A stretch of 64,000 nt of DNA from Prunella strophiata (Eukaryota; Chordata; Aves; Passeriformes; Prunellidae), in NCBI GenBank assembly GCA_036583965.1, contig JAZBQD010000030.1, forward strand, positions 109,380,162-109,444,161, given 5' to 3'. The position numbers and the translations under genes are program-made. Below the pieces are notes generated by a model. It was given only the letters and a program-made list of their open reading frames with translations. It was not told where the DNA came from and did not search any database. Shown here piece by piece: positions 38,014 through 49,881 of this stretch. Every line of letters begins with the position of its first letter. The first letter of the stretch is position 1.

Positions 38014-38300
38014 ACCCAGATGGCCTGGCAGAAACTGAGCTGGATGTCTTGTGTCTTCTAGCAGGGCTACTGATGGAATTGAACCTGAGAAAGGGATGTG
38101 TGCTGATGGGGAGCATCTGCAGAACACACACATGCAGAACCATAGAGTTATTTGGGTTAGAAAAGGCATCAGTTTCAACTGTTAGCCCAGCACTTCCAGA
38201 TCTACCACCAAACCATGTCCCTCAGTGCCATGCTTACACTTTAATATATAATAATAATTTTTATGTTATATTGGAGACTAATTTTTAGTCTTTTAAATAC
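38014..38300 (+). repeat. Local duplication, block B copy 2
   Basis: Second copy of the block at 37,553-37,855, continuing without a break into the rest of the CR1 ('ccttcagggttggtgactcc'). This continuity shows that it keeps the original right-hand junction, so 37,855/37,856 is the derived one. Confidence 0.88.
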
Positions 38301-38670
38301 CTTCAGGGTTGGTGACTCCACCACTTCCCTGGGCAGCCTGTTTCAGTGCTTGACAACTGTTTCTGTGAAGACATATTTCCTAATATCCAATCTAAACCTC
38401 CCCTTTCTTCTCTCATCCTCTAATATTTTTCTTGAGAGAAGAGACTGATGCCTACTTGCTCAAAACCTCCTGTCAGGGAGTTTTAGAGAGTGATAAGGTC
38501 CCACCTGAGCCTCCTTTTGTCCAGGCTAAACACCCCCAGCTTGCTCAGCCACTGATCATGAGATTTGTTCTCCATCCCCTTCCCCAGCTCCTTTTCCCTT
38601 CTCTGGACACACTCCAGAGCCTCAAAGTCTTTATTGTTGTGAGGGACCCAGAACTGAACACATTATTGGC
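38136..38670 (-). mobile_element. CR1 LINE fragment (longer copy)
   Basis: Reverse-oriented CR1 with its tail at the left ('agaaccatagagttatttgg'). After an AT-rich insert at about 38,238-38,291 it continues with 'ggtgactccaccacttccct', 'cctaatatccaatctaaacc', 'gtccaggctaaacacccc' and 'gacccagaactgaacaca'. This is the unbroken version of the CR1 partly duplicated at 37,677-37,855. It has about 530 bp, no coding frame and multiple substitutions. Confidence 0.9.
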
Positions 38671-41600
38671 TGAAATTGAAGAAAAACATGGTGACAACCC
38701 TAACAATGCCAGGTGAATGGCAGCATAGTGCATGCTGATAAGTGAGAAGCATTGACAATTAGTAAAAAGAATTTGGAAAGTCAAGGGCACTTTATTGACT
38801 TTTAAACTGCTACACTCTGGAAAAGGCTTGGTTCACTCCTGCTGACAGCTCTGCAGGAAAGCTTCTGTAGAATGTGGAATCTGTGGGAAAAAAAATGACA
38901 AATTGTGTATTATGAGGTGTAAGACAAGGTGGAAAACAGTATAAACAGCATAATGTGATAGGTAAATGAATAATGCACTGCCAACAGGGACACTGTGTTC
39001 AGTTTTGGCCAGTGCTTTTAGAGGAGATAATACAACAACAGAGGGGATTCAGATAAAAATAATTAAAATAAATAGAGGAATAAAGAATTTTCTATGTGAA
39101 AAGATAAAAAGGATTAGGTCCATTTAATTTAAAGACAAAACAAGAAGAAATATATTAGAGGTTTCAATATGATGAGTCTAATACGAATGAAATATCCTGT
39201 GCTATTCAATGTTTCTCTCATTCAAAAAGGTGGAAACATTACATGATAAAAATCCATAAGGAGTGATAAAAGACTGCATTTTTTCTCACAGCACCAATAC
39301 AAAACTACTCCTTGGAATTCTTTGTTCTAGCAAAATTAAAATGGACTGAATGCATATGAAGAAAACTAGAATATGCAAATTCATAAAGTTCAAGACATAT
39401 TTTTCAAGAAGTTGTAAACACCATCTCTAGATTAAACAGATCCTGCTCTGGTATCATGCCAATTCCAGCATTCATTCAGGAGAGGGAACAGAAAGCATGG
39501 GAGGGAGGGTGCCATGAAAATGGTTTTTCTATAACTGATGGCATTATGACTTTGGATATCTCATGCCCTGTTGATACTAGCCCTAAGTTGTTCATGAAGG
39601 TAAAATTCATCCTTTTCCCATGGTAAAGCTTCTGGCCCTATCTTTGCATTGCTGTAAGCCAATGAACTTTAAACTCTGTATGTTTTTGTGTGGAAAACCC
39701 ACTGCCATTGCAGACCCGAATCATGCCTGCTCTGTGCCTCAGGCTGGGATAACACACAGGAGAAAATCCACTTCTGGTGTGAAAGGGAAAAAAATATTAG
39801 CCTGACAAATTATTTAAAAGCAAATAATAATACTGAGAGCTATTTGTAACTGGAAAAAAACTAACAAGTCCCAGCAGAGACAGACTGGCAGGCAGAGAGT
39901 GGAGAAAACATTGCAGAGCTAATTAATTTATTACATAAATCCATAGCTTAACAAGTGATTAGCACTCAATATAAATGCCATAAGCAAAAAAAAAAAAAAA
40001 AGGAACATTAGAGCTTTCAGGAGCATCAGCCAGGATCCTTTTGGGAGGGTAGGACCAGTGCAGTATCGAACCTTCAGGAACCAGTGGCTCATGACACACT
40101 GCATGTAGTGGCCAGATTTTTCCAAAACCAGCAGCTCTTCCTTCCCCATACCTTAAAAAGCCAACAAAACAAACTAAACTCCAAAAATCTCCAAGCCCAC
40201 ATGCAGTACAATGAGAGAGAGAGAGAGAGTAAAAAAAAAAAAAAAAAAAATTAAACCCCCTGGTCTTCGTAACCCAGTTCCTCCTACATGCATTTCCCAC
40301 AAACTGTCAACATCCCACAGGAATCTACCCACGTTACACATCACAGCACAATGCTCCCAACAAAGGCATCTCAACCCATGATGTTCCAGGCAGCCTTTCA
40401 AACCGCCCTCAGTGGAAGTTCAGCAGCTCTGTAATTAGGTGTTAAGTTCGATCAATCCGGGGATTTTTGCAGGCAGAGGATTCTTTGGCTGTTCAGAGTG
40501 ATTTATGCCTGCATGGTCTGGCTGGAAGGAACAAAAGGTTTGTCCCATGAAGAGAATGAGACTTTCCATACTTCTAGGGAAGCAATTAAACATATGTTCA
40601 GGTTCATTCCTATTTAAAACAGCCTTTAATCAAGCGTGGGGACCTCAGTGGTCCTGTCAGTCCCACAGAACTAAAATAGGCAGGTGACTGCTCCCCTAAA
40701 CAGACTTTAATTTATAAACATCAATAATAATGTTAATAATCATCATCATAACAACATCTGCTCTGTTTGGCTTTACATGACAACACCAGACTTCAGGAGG
40801 GAACTGATAAATTAAAAGCAGAGGTTCTTGCCATAAACAGAGCTGGGGAGACAACATTGGGAATAATTGATCCTTGCCAGTAGGTTTTTCTTTGGTACAT
40901 GGCAGGCTGTTGCAAGGTTAAAATGGCCATTCAAAATGCTTCTATGGTGTGTGATTAACTCTCAGCAAGGGAATATTCCCACTGACCCTGAGAACTGAAG
41001 GGTGTGTCTTAAGTTTCATTTTAGTCTCCAAAATCAGGGGTTAGGACAAACGGAGGTGGAAAAATATCATTTTTGGACACCAGGAGGTAAAAGACAAAAT
41101 GCCAGAGAAAATTATAGGGCCATATAAGCAGCCAGTTCTCCAGAGGACCTCACAGCATGTTTTCAGGTGTTTTACTAATCATTTCATTGGTAGGTGTTGA
41201 GAGAGTTGCTGCTAATGACTTTTCTCCTACTCCAAACTCTCTGCCCAGAATAGGAATAACAACAAATTTGGCAATCAATTCTTGACGTTTCAGCACCAAT
41301 CATGTTTGGCACAACTCACTAATCTAAACATGCATCTGCCTCTGTTTTCACCACACATACCTTAATTACCACAAAGCCTGATTTACATTGTTATCTCTCA
41401 GGTGCACTCGATGTCTTCCTGCGGCCCCTTTCAGCTTCCAGATGAACTTTGGATGCACCATCAGCCAGACAACACATTGTGGCTCTTTGGTTTCCAGTGC
41501 TTTGCTACAACTGATACTCTGATAGTCCCTTCATTTTATTTAATTTACATTCCTTTAACTTTCAGTTATCAATTAAAAGAGGAGTATAGAGCTATGGGAA

Positions 41601-44600
41601 TGCAGAACTCAGTGGTGTTCAGGGACAGCTGCCACACTGCAGGTGACTGTTTGACCACACTGTGATGAAGAGCAACAGTTCTGCTTACTGTAGAAGAGTT
41701 TCCCAGATGAATTTTTGTTTTTATAAATCTAATCTTTACTCACATCTTTATGTCTTTCTAAGAAAAATTACAGCATTTTGTTACTGGTTAATTTTCTGAA
41801 GTAACTTTGCTTAACAGTTGCATGTGGTACAACCAAAATCTTTGCATCTGCTATGTATATGGGCATGCATATAAACACAAATACAGGCATAATAACATAT
41901 GTGGAGGTATCTTGATTATGCTCATTTGGGAGGAATATTCAAAATTACAAAAGAGCAAATTCAGTGGTTAAAAGACATATTTTAACTGGGACATGGTGCA
42001 ATTCTTCCCTCTGATTTCTACTGTGACCTTATGCAAACTGCATTATTTCAGGAAATGTTCTGATCTTTCTAGTCAGTGATTGTGAAGCAACATTTCAAAG
42101 GAGGATTTTCAGGCATATTACAGTTTCTTATTCCATGGAAATGCAAGGGAGGAGTAAAAGCACTCTTATCTTACGTAATCATTCAACACTTGTATTAATG
42201 ATACATTCACACACCTAATAACTTTCTGGGGTTTGTTTTATCTTAATATTAATGAAAAACACACGGAAAGACAAATCATAAAAATGAGAAGTTTAATGTC
42301 ATCACTGAAAGGACAGAGTGACAACATATGGATGGTCTATTAGATGGTCCTAAGCCTCTAAACCTTGGGACTGGCCTGAGTGGAGCATCAGACCTCTGAG
42401 TTCATGGTAAGTGATTTAAACATGAAACATCTGGGATTTTAGACAATTGTGTCTAAAAAGTAAAGCTGCAACTCCCCCAAATATAGTTATTTTTAAAAAC
42501 ATAATGTTTATAATTCTTAAAGTACTTCTGCAGTATCTTGAAATAGGAGAGGTTGCAATGGACCTTTGCCCAGCAGACACATTTGGGAGAAGGATTTAGG
42601 GTCAAACTTTTCTGTGTTGGCTCCTCATAGCTTCACAACTCTCAGTGTTGTGGGTCCACTGGGTCCTCTGACTTTGTCAGCTCAGTTTTTCACACCCTTG
42701 TGAGTTGCTGTCAGGACAGTGCATGAGGATGTGGCACAGGGGAGGAGGGGATAAGGAGATGAGATCCAGTGGGGCTCATCCCCATGTTGCAGTGGAGAGA
42801 TGCAGCAACAACTGACAGACGGACATGCTCAGCCCACACCTTTGCCATTGTGTGGCCACAGCTCAAGGAACCAGGAGGGGAGGGGACAGGTTGGGCAAAA
42901 ACAAGTGTGGGGATGCTGACCTGTTTTTGTTTGTTTGCTTTTTGTAAAACTCATGGTGATAGAAAGCCAACATAAATTAGTTACTCATCATATCTGCAGT
43001 TATTAGGGAGAACTGTTCCTAGTTTCAGTCCTAATTACAGCACTAGCAATTTCAGATGTTTTTTTTAAATCAGTATGAGGGACTGCAAAAATTCTCCCCA
43101 TGAAAACAAGCAGTGACCATGAAGGTGTAAAATGAGATAATTACAGCCTGAAACAAAGGAAAAAAATGTTAGTATTCAATTACCTCAATGATAATTAAAA
43201 CTTGCATCTGATGGACATAACTTAAGCATCTACTTAGGAACAGAAACCATTTTGTTCCTTGTTGGTCCTAATTTACATTCCTGCAACGGTGCTGGAATAA
43301 AAAAGACAGGCCAGTGACCAAATGGAGGTGTCTGTATGGCCTTGAAGCAAAATGCTCAGGATTTAAATTCCCTTTACTGCAACATGAGCTTGGTTAGGGG
43401 TGATTGGCTCTTTGCTTTCATTCTCAACAGAAGCAGCCAAGTTCAGGTTCAAGAGCCTCTCAAAAGGCTCTTCAAGCCCACGTGCCTTTCTCTGACTCTG
43501 GTGTGAGAGCAGTGGGCTTCTCAAGCTCTCCAGAGCTGCTGCAGCACACCTGCCATAGAAAACCTCCAGCAGGGAAGATGAACAGCAAAACTGCTTCCAT
43601 TTTCCAGGTAGAAAACATTCCATTGTCAACAGACTCCTCCACAGAAAGCAAAGGAAAGAAGATCACCAGCAGAGCGCTGTAGGGTGGTGAAGCCCCCACC
43701 CACAGCAGGCACAGCATCTCTCTGAACACCAACAAGGGAACCTGAGCCTTCCTTTGCTTGCTTTCTCCTGAGAAGGTGTGTTTGGAGTCTCTCTTTCAAG
43801 CACATCGAGGTGGGGACCAGCCCATCCCAGCTGTGGGGACCCAGCAGCCAGACCCCAGGTCTCTGCACCAGTTCCCAAAGGAAACTGCCAGGGCTGCACA
43901 ACAGAGAAGAATAAATAGCACAAAAGGAGGGGGAAGAGCAGTTATGAGAAACAACCTCCCAATGATCACATCTTGATGTATTTATTTACACTTCTTATCA
44001 TAAATTCTGCCAGCCACATCCTTAATCCCAAAGATTCTGAACTATGCAGCAGAACCATTATTTTCCCTGGACAGGGATACATTCACTTTCGAGTTGTTCC
44101 TTGGAAACCCTTCTACAATTAAGTCTTTATTAAAACCTTTCAGAATAAACAGCAGATAAACTTAGAACAGGCTCCCTCCATGTTTTGCCAGTAGAAATGA
44201 AAGTGCTGTGTGTCCTGAGGGACAAGTGATTTGTTGCCAATAACTTAACAGAGTGCTCCTTACAAAAATATTCTCCTTTCTTCCTTAATAAGGTCCATGT
44301 CCCAAGTGTCTGCTCATGCACACTCCTAAAGTGGACAGGTAAGAGACTGGGCAATCTCTATTTCTTCAGGATTTTTAAAACAAAAATTCTTTTAAGATTA
44401 ATTCAGGCCAAAAAGAAGGCAATACCTCCTCCTTTAATGCCCTTAACTCTGCAGGAAAACAAATGGTTCCACAGAACATTAGCAGCAATCAAAGGGCAAG
44501 CCACCTATAGTTAATCAAAGTAAACATTACAGAGGACACAAATTTGCTTTCTCTTACGGTAAATGAATGTATATAGATATCTACTTGGGTAAACAGGCTT

Positions 44601-47376
44601 CTCAGAAAGTTGGGTTTTTTTCTGGAGAAAACCCATAAAACTTGGAAATTCCAAATAGATATTTTTATGTTCTACTGTGTAGTCACTCATAAACTTCATG
44701 TACATTTACTGTAAAAGTACCATTGCCACTGATTACTACTGACTTATTGCAAGCCAAATATTTCTTTGAAACAATCTCATAAGGAAGACATTAGCAATAT
44801 TTTAAACAGCTAAAGTTAATGATCATAGATGGAATTAAATGGAGCCATTATTTGGAAGCCCTGCTACCATGCAAGGTACTTTTCTCACAATATGCTCATC
44901 CCAGCCATGCTGGCCCCCTTTCTGCAAATTCTTTTCCTGCATTGTTCTAGCCCAGCAGTCATTCTGCATGTTGACGTTCCTGTGCAAATGGACACGCTCA
45001 GAAATGAGGTTCCTTGGCATTTCCTGAGTTTCAGAGTGTTTTCAAGTGCACTTCCTAGTGCCTTTTTCACTTGAGAAAGACTCGTGTGGTTTTAAAGAAG
45101 AAATATGAATTCTCATGGCATGAACACATGCTCTGTGATGAATATAGATTTTGCAATGTGTGCCATGCTATCCACTCAGAATGTGCTGCTGTTGTAGAGA
45201 GTCACAAGCTTGTTTCTCTTGAATAGAATTATGCTGTGAATAAGCCACTGTGAATCAAAGTGTCTCCTAAACCAATAAAGTACTGTACAACAAGCTCAGT
45301 AACAGCAGATCAGGGCTCAAATGGTTGCAAGCATTAAATAACACAGTGAGATAGAGGTGGTCAAACACACAAGGTGTGTGTTGAACTCTAGAGTCTTTAA
45401 GAAACTTTCAGCCTGGTTTAATTACTCATGAAAGATATTTTAATGCTGCTTTGCAAGAAGTCTTTATCTTGCTGCATGTTATCTTCCCAATAAATTTCTC
45501 TTGCCCCTCAGGCCGAATCATTTCAGTAGGAGTGCATTGATCAAGTAGTGTAATGATTCTCTTCCCCCGCACCTGACATTTCTACCATTTCATTTTTAGA
45601 GGTTTTTCTTTGATTTTCTCAATCATTAGCTGTTTTTATATCTGTGAGAGTGTATGACAGAACAGAGGGGATGCATACTTAGGTTTATTCAGCACAGATC
45701 TATCATCCTGTTTTTACACCAACATAAAATTGGTTTAACACAGTGATAAACCAGGCCTGTAACAGCCAGTCCTTCATATCTCAGACAGAGTTAATCTCTG
45801 GGTTTTGGGTACCCTTAGCTACTACATGGTTGCTCTCATAGTTGCTTTTTTTTGTTTCATAATTAAGCTCACTGCTCTGTTTTGCCAGTCCCTCACATCT
45901 TGTGGAAGCTTGTGTGATATCCAGTGCACAGAAGCCTGAAAGTGCTTAGTTTTGAGAATATTCATCAGACTGGGGGATTTGGGTTTGCAGATTCCCTGTC
46001 AAAGGTATCTCACAGCTGTGCCTTGATAAACTCAAAAGCTTGCGTTTGCTCATCATCCAGAAGGAAAAAAACCTGAATTGATACATGTAGCTCAAGCAGC
46101 AAGTTTTCATAAGGCAGATGCAGAAAGACAGTTCTGGCTTCTGGGATGTGAACAGGAAGGATACCTCCCATCCTGCCAGGGTTTGATGGGTGCCACTGCA
46201 CTGAGTCCGACTCTCTTTCAGCACTGTTCTGACATCCAGGCAGCCATCACTGTTAGAGCTGCAGTTTTGTGATAGCTGTCACAGGAATTTTGTTTTCAGC
46301 TGGCTTCATGTGTTTTTAAATCCATCCACAGCTCCTGCCATAAGGAGACATTTGTTTCTTAAGAGGAGAAAGATGTGCTGAGTGATGTGGGAAGAGGGAC
46401 ACCGTGAACATATTCAGAGGGGCTCTCAATGCCAATCCCACAGCTAGAGCTCATGATTTCTTCTGGCTATCTCAGAGGCCCTTCCAAAGTATCTCAAGCC
46501 ATCTGTGTCCCATCTATCTGCTGTGGTTCCATGTCCCTGCCCTGCCTGCTCCCTTTTGCCAGGGTGGGTGGGCTCTTGCCTGCCTGCCCAGCAGTGAAAT
46601 GCATTTCTGCCAGTGCAGCTGAAGCAAGGACTGTGAGGAAGCAGCAGGTTTTTGTCAAAGGCAGCTCCTGCAGCTGCTGGCGCTGGTGCAAGGACAGGAC
46701 AGGAGTGTGTGACAGGAGCAGGCAGGACACCAAGCTGCCAATGAGCTTCATCTTCTGCTTATGGTTTCACATCTGCTGAGTCCTGCCAAGGAAGAGAGAG
46801 GGGACCCTGTCCCTCACCTTCTCTCCTCCCCCAGCCACACTCTCCTGCCCCATTCCCTTGGGATGGCTCCAGTGATCAGGTAGCCCTGGGGCAAATCAAT
46901 GCAGAGAATTGACCTGGTGGAAATCCAACACTGCAGATAAATAAATATGCAAGTAAAAGAACAATTTACTGCCAGATATGTCAACCTGTCAAGTGAGCAG
47001 GCTCGCCCTGAGGCCACACAATTTCCAAAGCCAATATGAGGAGGGAGAAGGGTGCCTGCAGCTGGGGAGAAAGGGCAGGGGAGATGGAGCAGGACCTTTC
47101 TGTTCAGTGAAAGGTGGGCACTGACTTGGCAGGGCTGCTGTTAGTATAAACCCACCCCCTCTGGTTCTGTACTACCTGTGCTTAGAATGGAACAGGGGAC
47201 AAAATTCATAGAGAAAAATTTAAGTTGCTGGAGATTAATTTATCAGGGTTGATTGATTAATTAGTGGACAAAAATAGACTTCTCTGGGCAAGTAGTTATG
47301 TTATCTCAGTTTTGAGATTACCTTATCTCAGTCATATCAGATTACTTTATCTCAGTTGTGATCATGGAAGGAGCCC
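38671..47376. other. Unique noncoding sequence, no gene recognised
   Basis: Mostly AT-rich. Contains A tracts and a (GA)n at 39,986-40,250. A short CpG-retaining patch at about 40,370-40,480 includes TAATTAGGTG and TTCGATCAATCCGG. GC-moderate stretches lie near 42,700-42,900, 43,400-43,920 and 46,430-46,870 with no supportable exon. Confidence 0.45.
40213..40250 (+). repeat. (GA)n followed by poly(A) 20 nt
   Basis: GAGAGAGAGAGAGAGAG (40,213-40,229), then T and 20 A (40,231-40,250). A separate A run of 16 lies at 39,986-40,001. Confidence 0.95.
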
Positions 47377-47682
47377 AAAGACATCTACAACTACCTGAGG
47401 GGAGGTTGCAGTGAGCTGGGATCTGCCTGCTCTGCCATGTCTCAAGTGAAGGGACAAGAGGGGATGGCCTGAAGTTGCATCATTTATTTAATGAATAAAG
47501 AAATTCACTGACACAGTGATCAGGCATTGGAATAAATTGCCCAAGGAGTTGGTGGAGTCTCTGGAAGTGTTCAAGAACCATCTGGATGTGCCACCTGGGG
47601 ACATGGTTCAGGGGTGATTATGGTTGACAGTGGGACTGGATGATCTTGCAGGTTTTTTCCAACCTTGATGCTTCTGTGATTA
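47377..47682 (+). mobile_element. CR1 LINE fragment (3' part)
   Basis: Forward CR1: 'catctacaactacctgaggg', 'gggatggcctgaagttgc', 'attgcccaaggagttggtgg', 'tgggactggatgatcttgca', 'ccaaccttgatgcttctgtg'. A short AT-rich stretch near 47,490 departs from the family text. The tail is of the TTCTGTGATT type. The copy is degenerate and noncoding. Confidence 0.88.
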
Positions 47683-49215
47683 CAACCCTCTAGGGACAAG
47701 GCTGCTCTGTGGAAATCTGTAATCATGATGATTTTTGTCTTGTCCATCCCAGATCCCTGGAGTTCTCTGTCAGAGGCTGAAGGCTGGCAGGGTGACCCTC
47801 TGCCCAGGATCTGGGCTGGCTGCCTCACCCTGGAGAAGTCACCTGTGTGCTCAGAGCTCCTGACCCCACAGAACTAGGAACTCAATTCCCTCTGCACAGC
47901 CAAAGCAGCAGAAATGAGCAGGGGGCAATTCCACCACTCTGCTATTGCTACCACTGAAGTAAAGATAAATAGTTAACAAAATTGTCGTTCTTCTTTATTT
48001 TTCAATATGTGTACTTAAAAATAGATAATATCTTTGTGTATTTAAAAATAAAGAATATTTGTATTTAAATGAAATTACCCATATTTTATACTACATGCTC
48101 ATGATGCTCACCTTGCATTTTCCCCATGAAAACATGCATGCTTTATCCTGAAAAACCACTAACCCTAGTAAGAGCAGACCCAAATATTTGGCAGGAAATG
48201 ATGCTATGTAATTTAAAGATATTTTATACTAAGCATGTACATTTTCAGTCTAATGCAAGGTAAAGCCTCCACTGTTTTTTCCTAAATGGATAGGAGCTTG
48301 CTAATTTAAGAAAACCACAAAAAAAAAAAAAAAAAAAAAAATCTGAACATCTTATACTAAAATTAAAATTCAAATAAAGTTAAAGAAACAAACTTTCTCC
48401 AACATTCTCCAAAGAAATTGTTATATTTTGCTATTGTGGAAGTTCACCAGGATTCACTGAATTCTTTTCAATTCTCATTTTTTGTATAACCAGCTCTTTG
48501 TCCTCTAGCTTGCATTGGTCTGAATTTACAGGGTTTGCTGCCACCTTTTTCAGTTACTGAATTCAGAAATATTCCTCTTTAGGCAATCTTACCTGTTCTA
48601 AGCATATTTTGAAGTCATTTTACTGCCTATTAGCTAAACTAATAGCTTCAAGATGGCTTTGCTCGTGCAGTGTGTCAACAGGTCCAGTTCTCTATCCTTA
48701 ATAAATATACCTAATGAAGTTGCTGAATATTTTGTGTCTCTGTGTGCATAGAAAGAAATGAGCTCCAAAACTGGTAACATTTGGAGAGCAAAAAAACATA
48801 GCATCCTTTTTTCTGCTTCTTGAAATTCTTAGGTTTCAGCAGTCATGCACATGGTGCATGTGGTCTGTCAGTATAATTTACCTGAGTTCATTCACCATTT
48901 TAGTCAGTGAAAAGCTCACCACCTGTGCTAGATGCTAAAATATTGATAAATAATATATGTGGAAATTAGTTAGTATTAATGTATAAGACATTGCCATATT
49001 AATAAGTTCCCACTAGGCAGAAGGAATTTGTATAATTAAGATCATCTATCTGTAAAAAAGTGAGTGTTTGAAGTTGCCAGTGATATGTATCACAACATTA
49101 TCAGAAATTATTAAAAAATCCACACTGAACAAAAAGGAAGGGAGCAGTTCTCTACAAAGGCAAGAGAATGGAACTTTGGAGCTTCTGAAAATTCTTAAAT
49201 GCTAGACACTCACAT
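47683..49215. other. Unique AT-rich sequence
   Basis: Contains the 23-nt poly(A) at 48,319. Nothing else recognised. Confidence 0.5.
48319..48341 (+). repeat. Poly(A) tract, 23 nt
   Basis: A run of 23 A after AAAACCAC. No flanking direct repeat or upstream coding remnant seen. Confidence 0.95.
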
Positions 49216-49295
49216 AAAATGTTTTGTTTATTCAAGATTTGTTATTCAACTCAAATAAAATGCTTTGTTTATATAAATTTGCTATTCAATGTAAG
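49216..49295 (+). repeat. Two-copy tandem duplication, 41-bp unit
   Basis: AAAATGTTTTGTTTATTCAA followed by GATTTGTTATTCAA is repeated 41 bp later as AAAATGCTTTGTTTATATAA and ATTTGCTATTCAA. It is AT-rich and diverged, probably a replication-slippage product. Confidence 0.7.
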
Positions 49296-49821
49296 TATGA
49301 AGACTTACAAGAATGTTTTGTAAGTAACTCAGTGAAACTTGCAGGACACAGCATCATCTTATTTTGTTTTAAATGTCTGCTCAATGCCATGAGCATACAA
49401 GACCTGTGCTTTGTTTAAAGTTCTGATGGATAATTCAGGGCAAGTAATTCCATCTCCCTGTGTCTTCATTTTTTCACACTCTGTGCTGGAGGATACTGGG
49501 ATGTAGTGTTGGAAATATTAGGGGTGTAATTATCTCTTTTTGAGCATCACTGCTCTTACCTCAGGACAGCACAGAAGAGAAATGACAAATACACACAGTT
49601 TTACAGGTTTCTGAAAAAACATTGACCCTCCTTAGAAGAGAAAAAAGTAAGTTAAAAGGTGTTGCTCACTGACACACTGGGGTGAAATTCTAGTTCCATT
49701 AAAGAAGATGTGGGTTTGCCACCATCCTCAACAGGGTTTGGTTTAATTTTTTTTTTTATGAGATTTTTGCACAATGCCTCATTTCAAATTATACTTATTA
49801 CATGTTTCAATTTGTAATAAT

Positions 49822-49881
49822 AATTGAGATATCTAATATCTCAATTTGTAAGGGAAAACATCTCAACTTGTAAAGGAAAAC
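49822..49881 (+). repeat. Short palindrome overlapping a 22-bp tandem repeat
   Basis: AATTGAGATAT-CTA-ATATCTCAATT (49,822-49,846) is a perfect inverted repeat with 11-bp arms. Its right arm overlaps the first unit of a 22-bp repeat, ATCTCAATTTGTAAGGGAAA... at 49,838-49,859, with a second copy at 49,860-49,881. Confidence 0.75.

Noticed and set aside
40400..40480. tRNA-like B-box (GTTCGATCAATCC)
   Set aside because: No matching A-box, acceptor stem or anticodon arm at the right spacing, and the B-box has extra bases.
45480..45560. Acceptor-like TCTCTTGCCCCTCAG|GCCG suggesting an exon
   Set aside because: The following frames close quickly and no donor or conserved peptide follows. Polypyrimidine-AG sites are common by chance.
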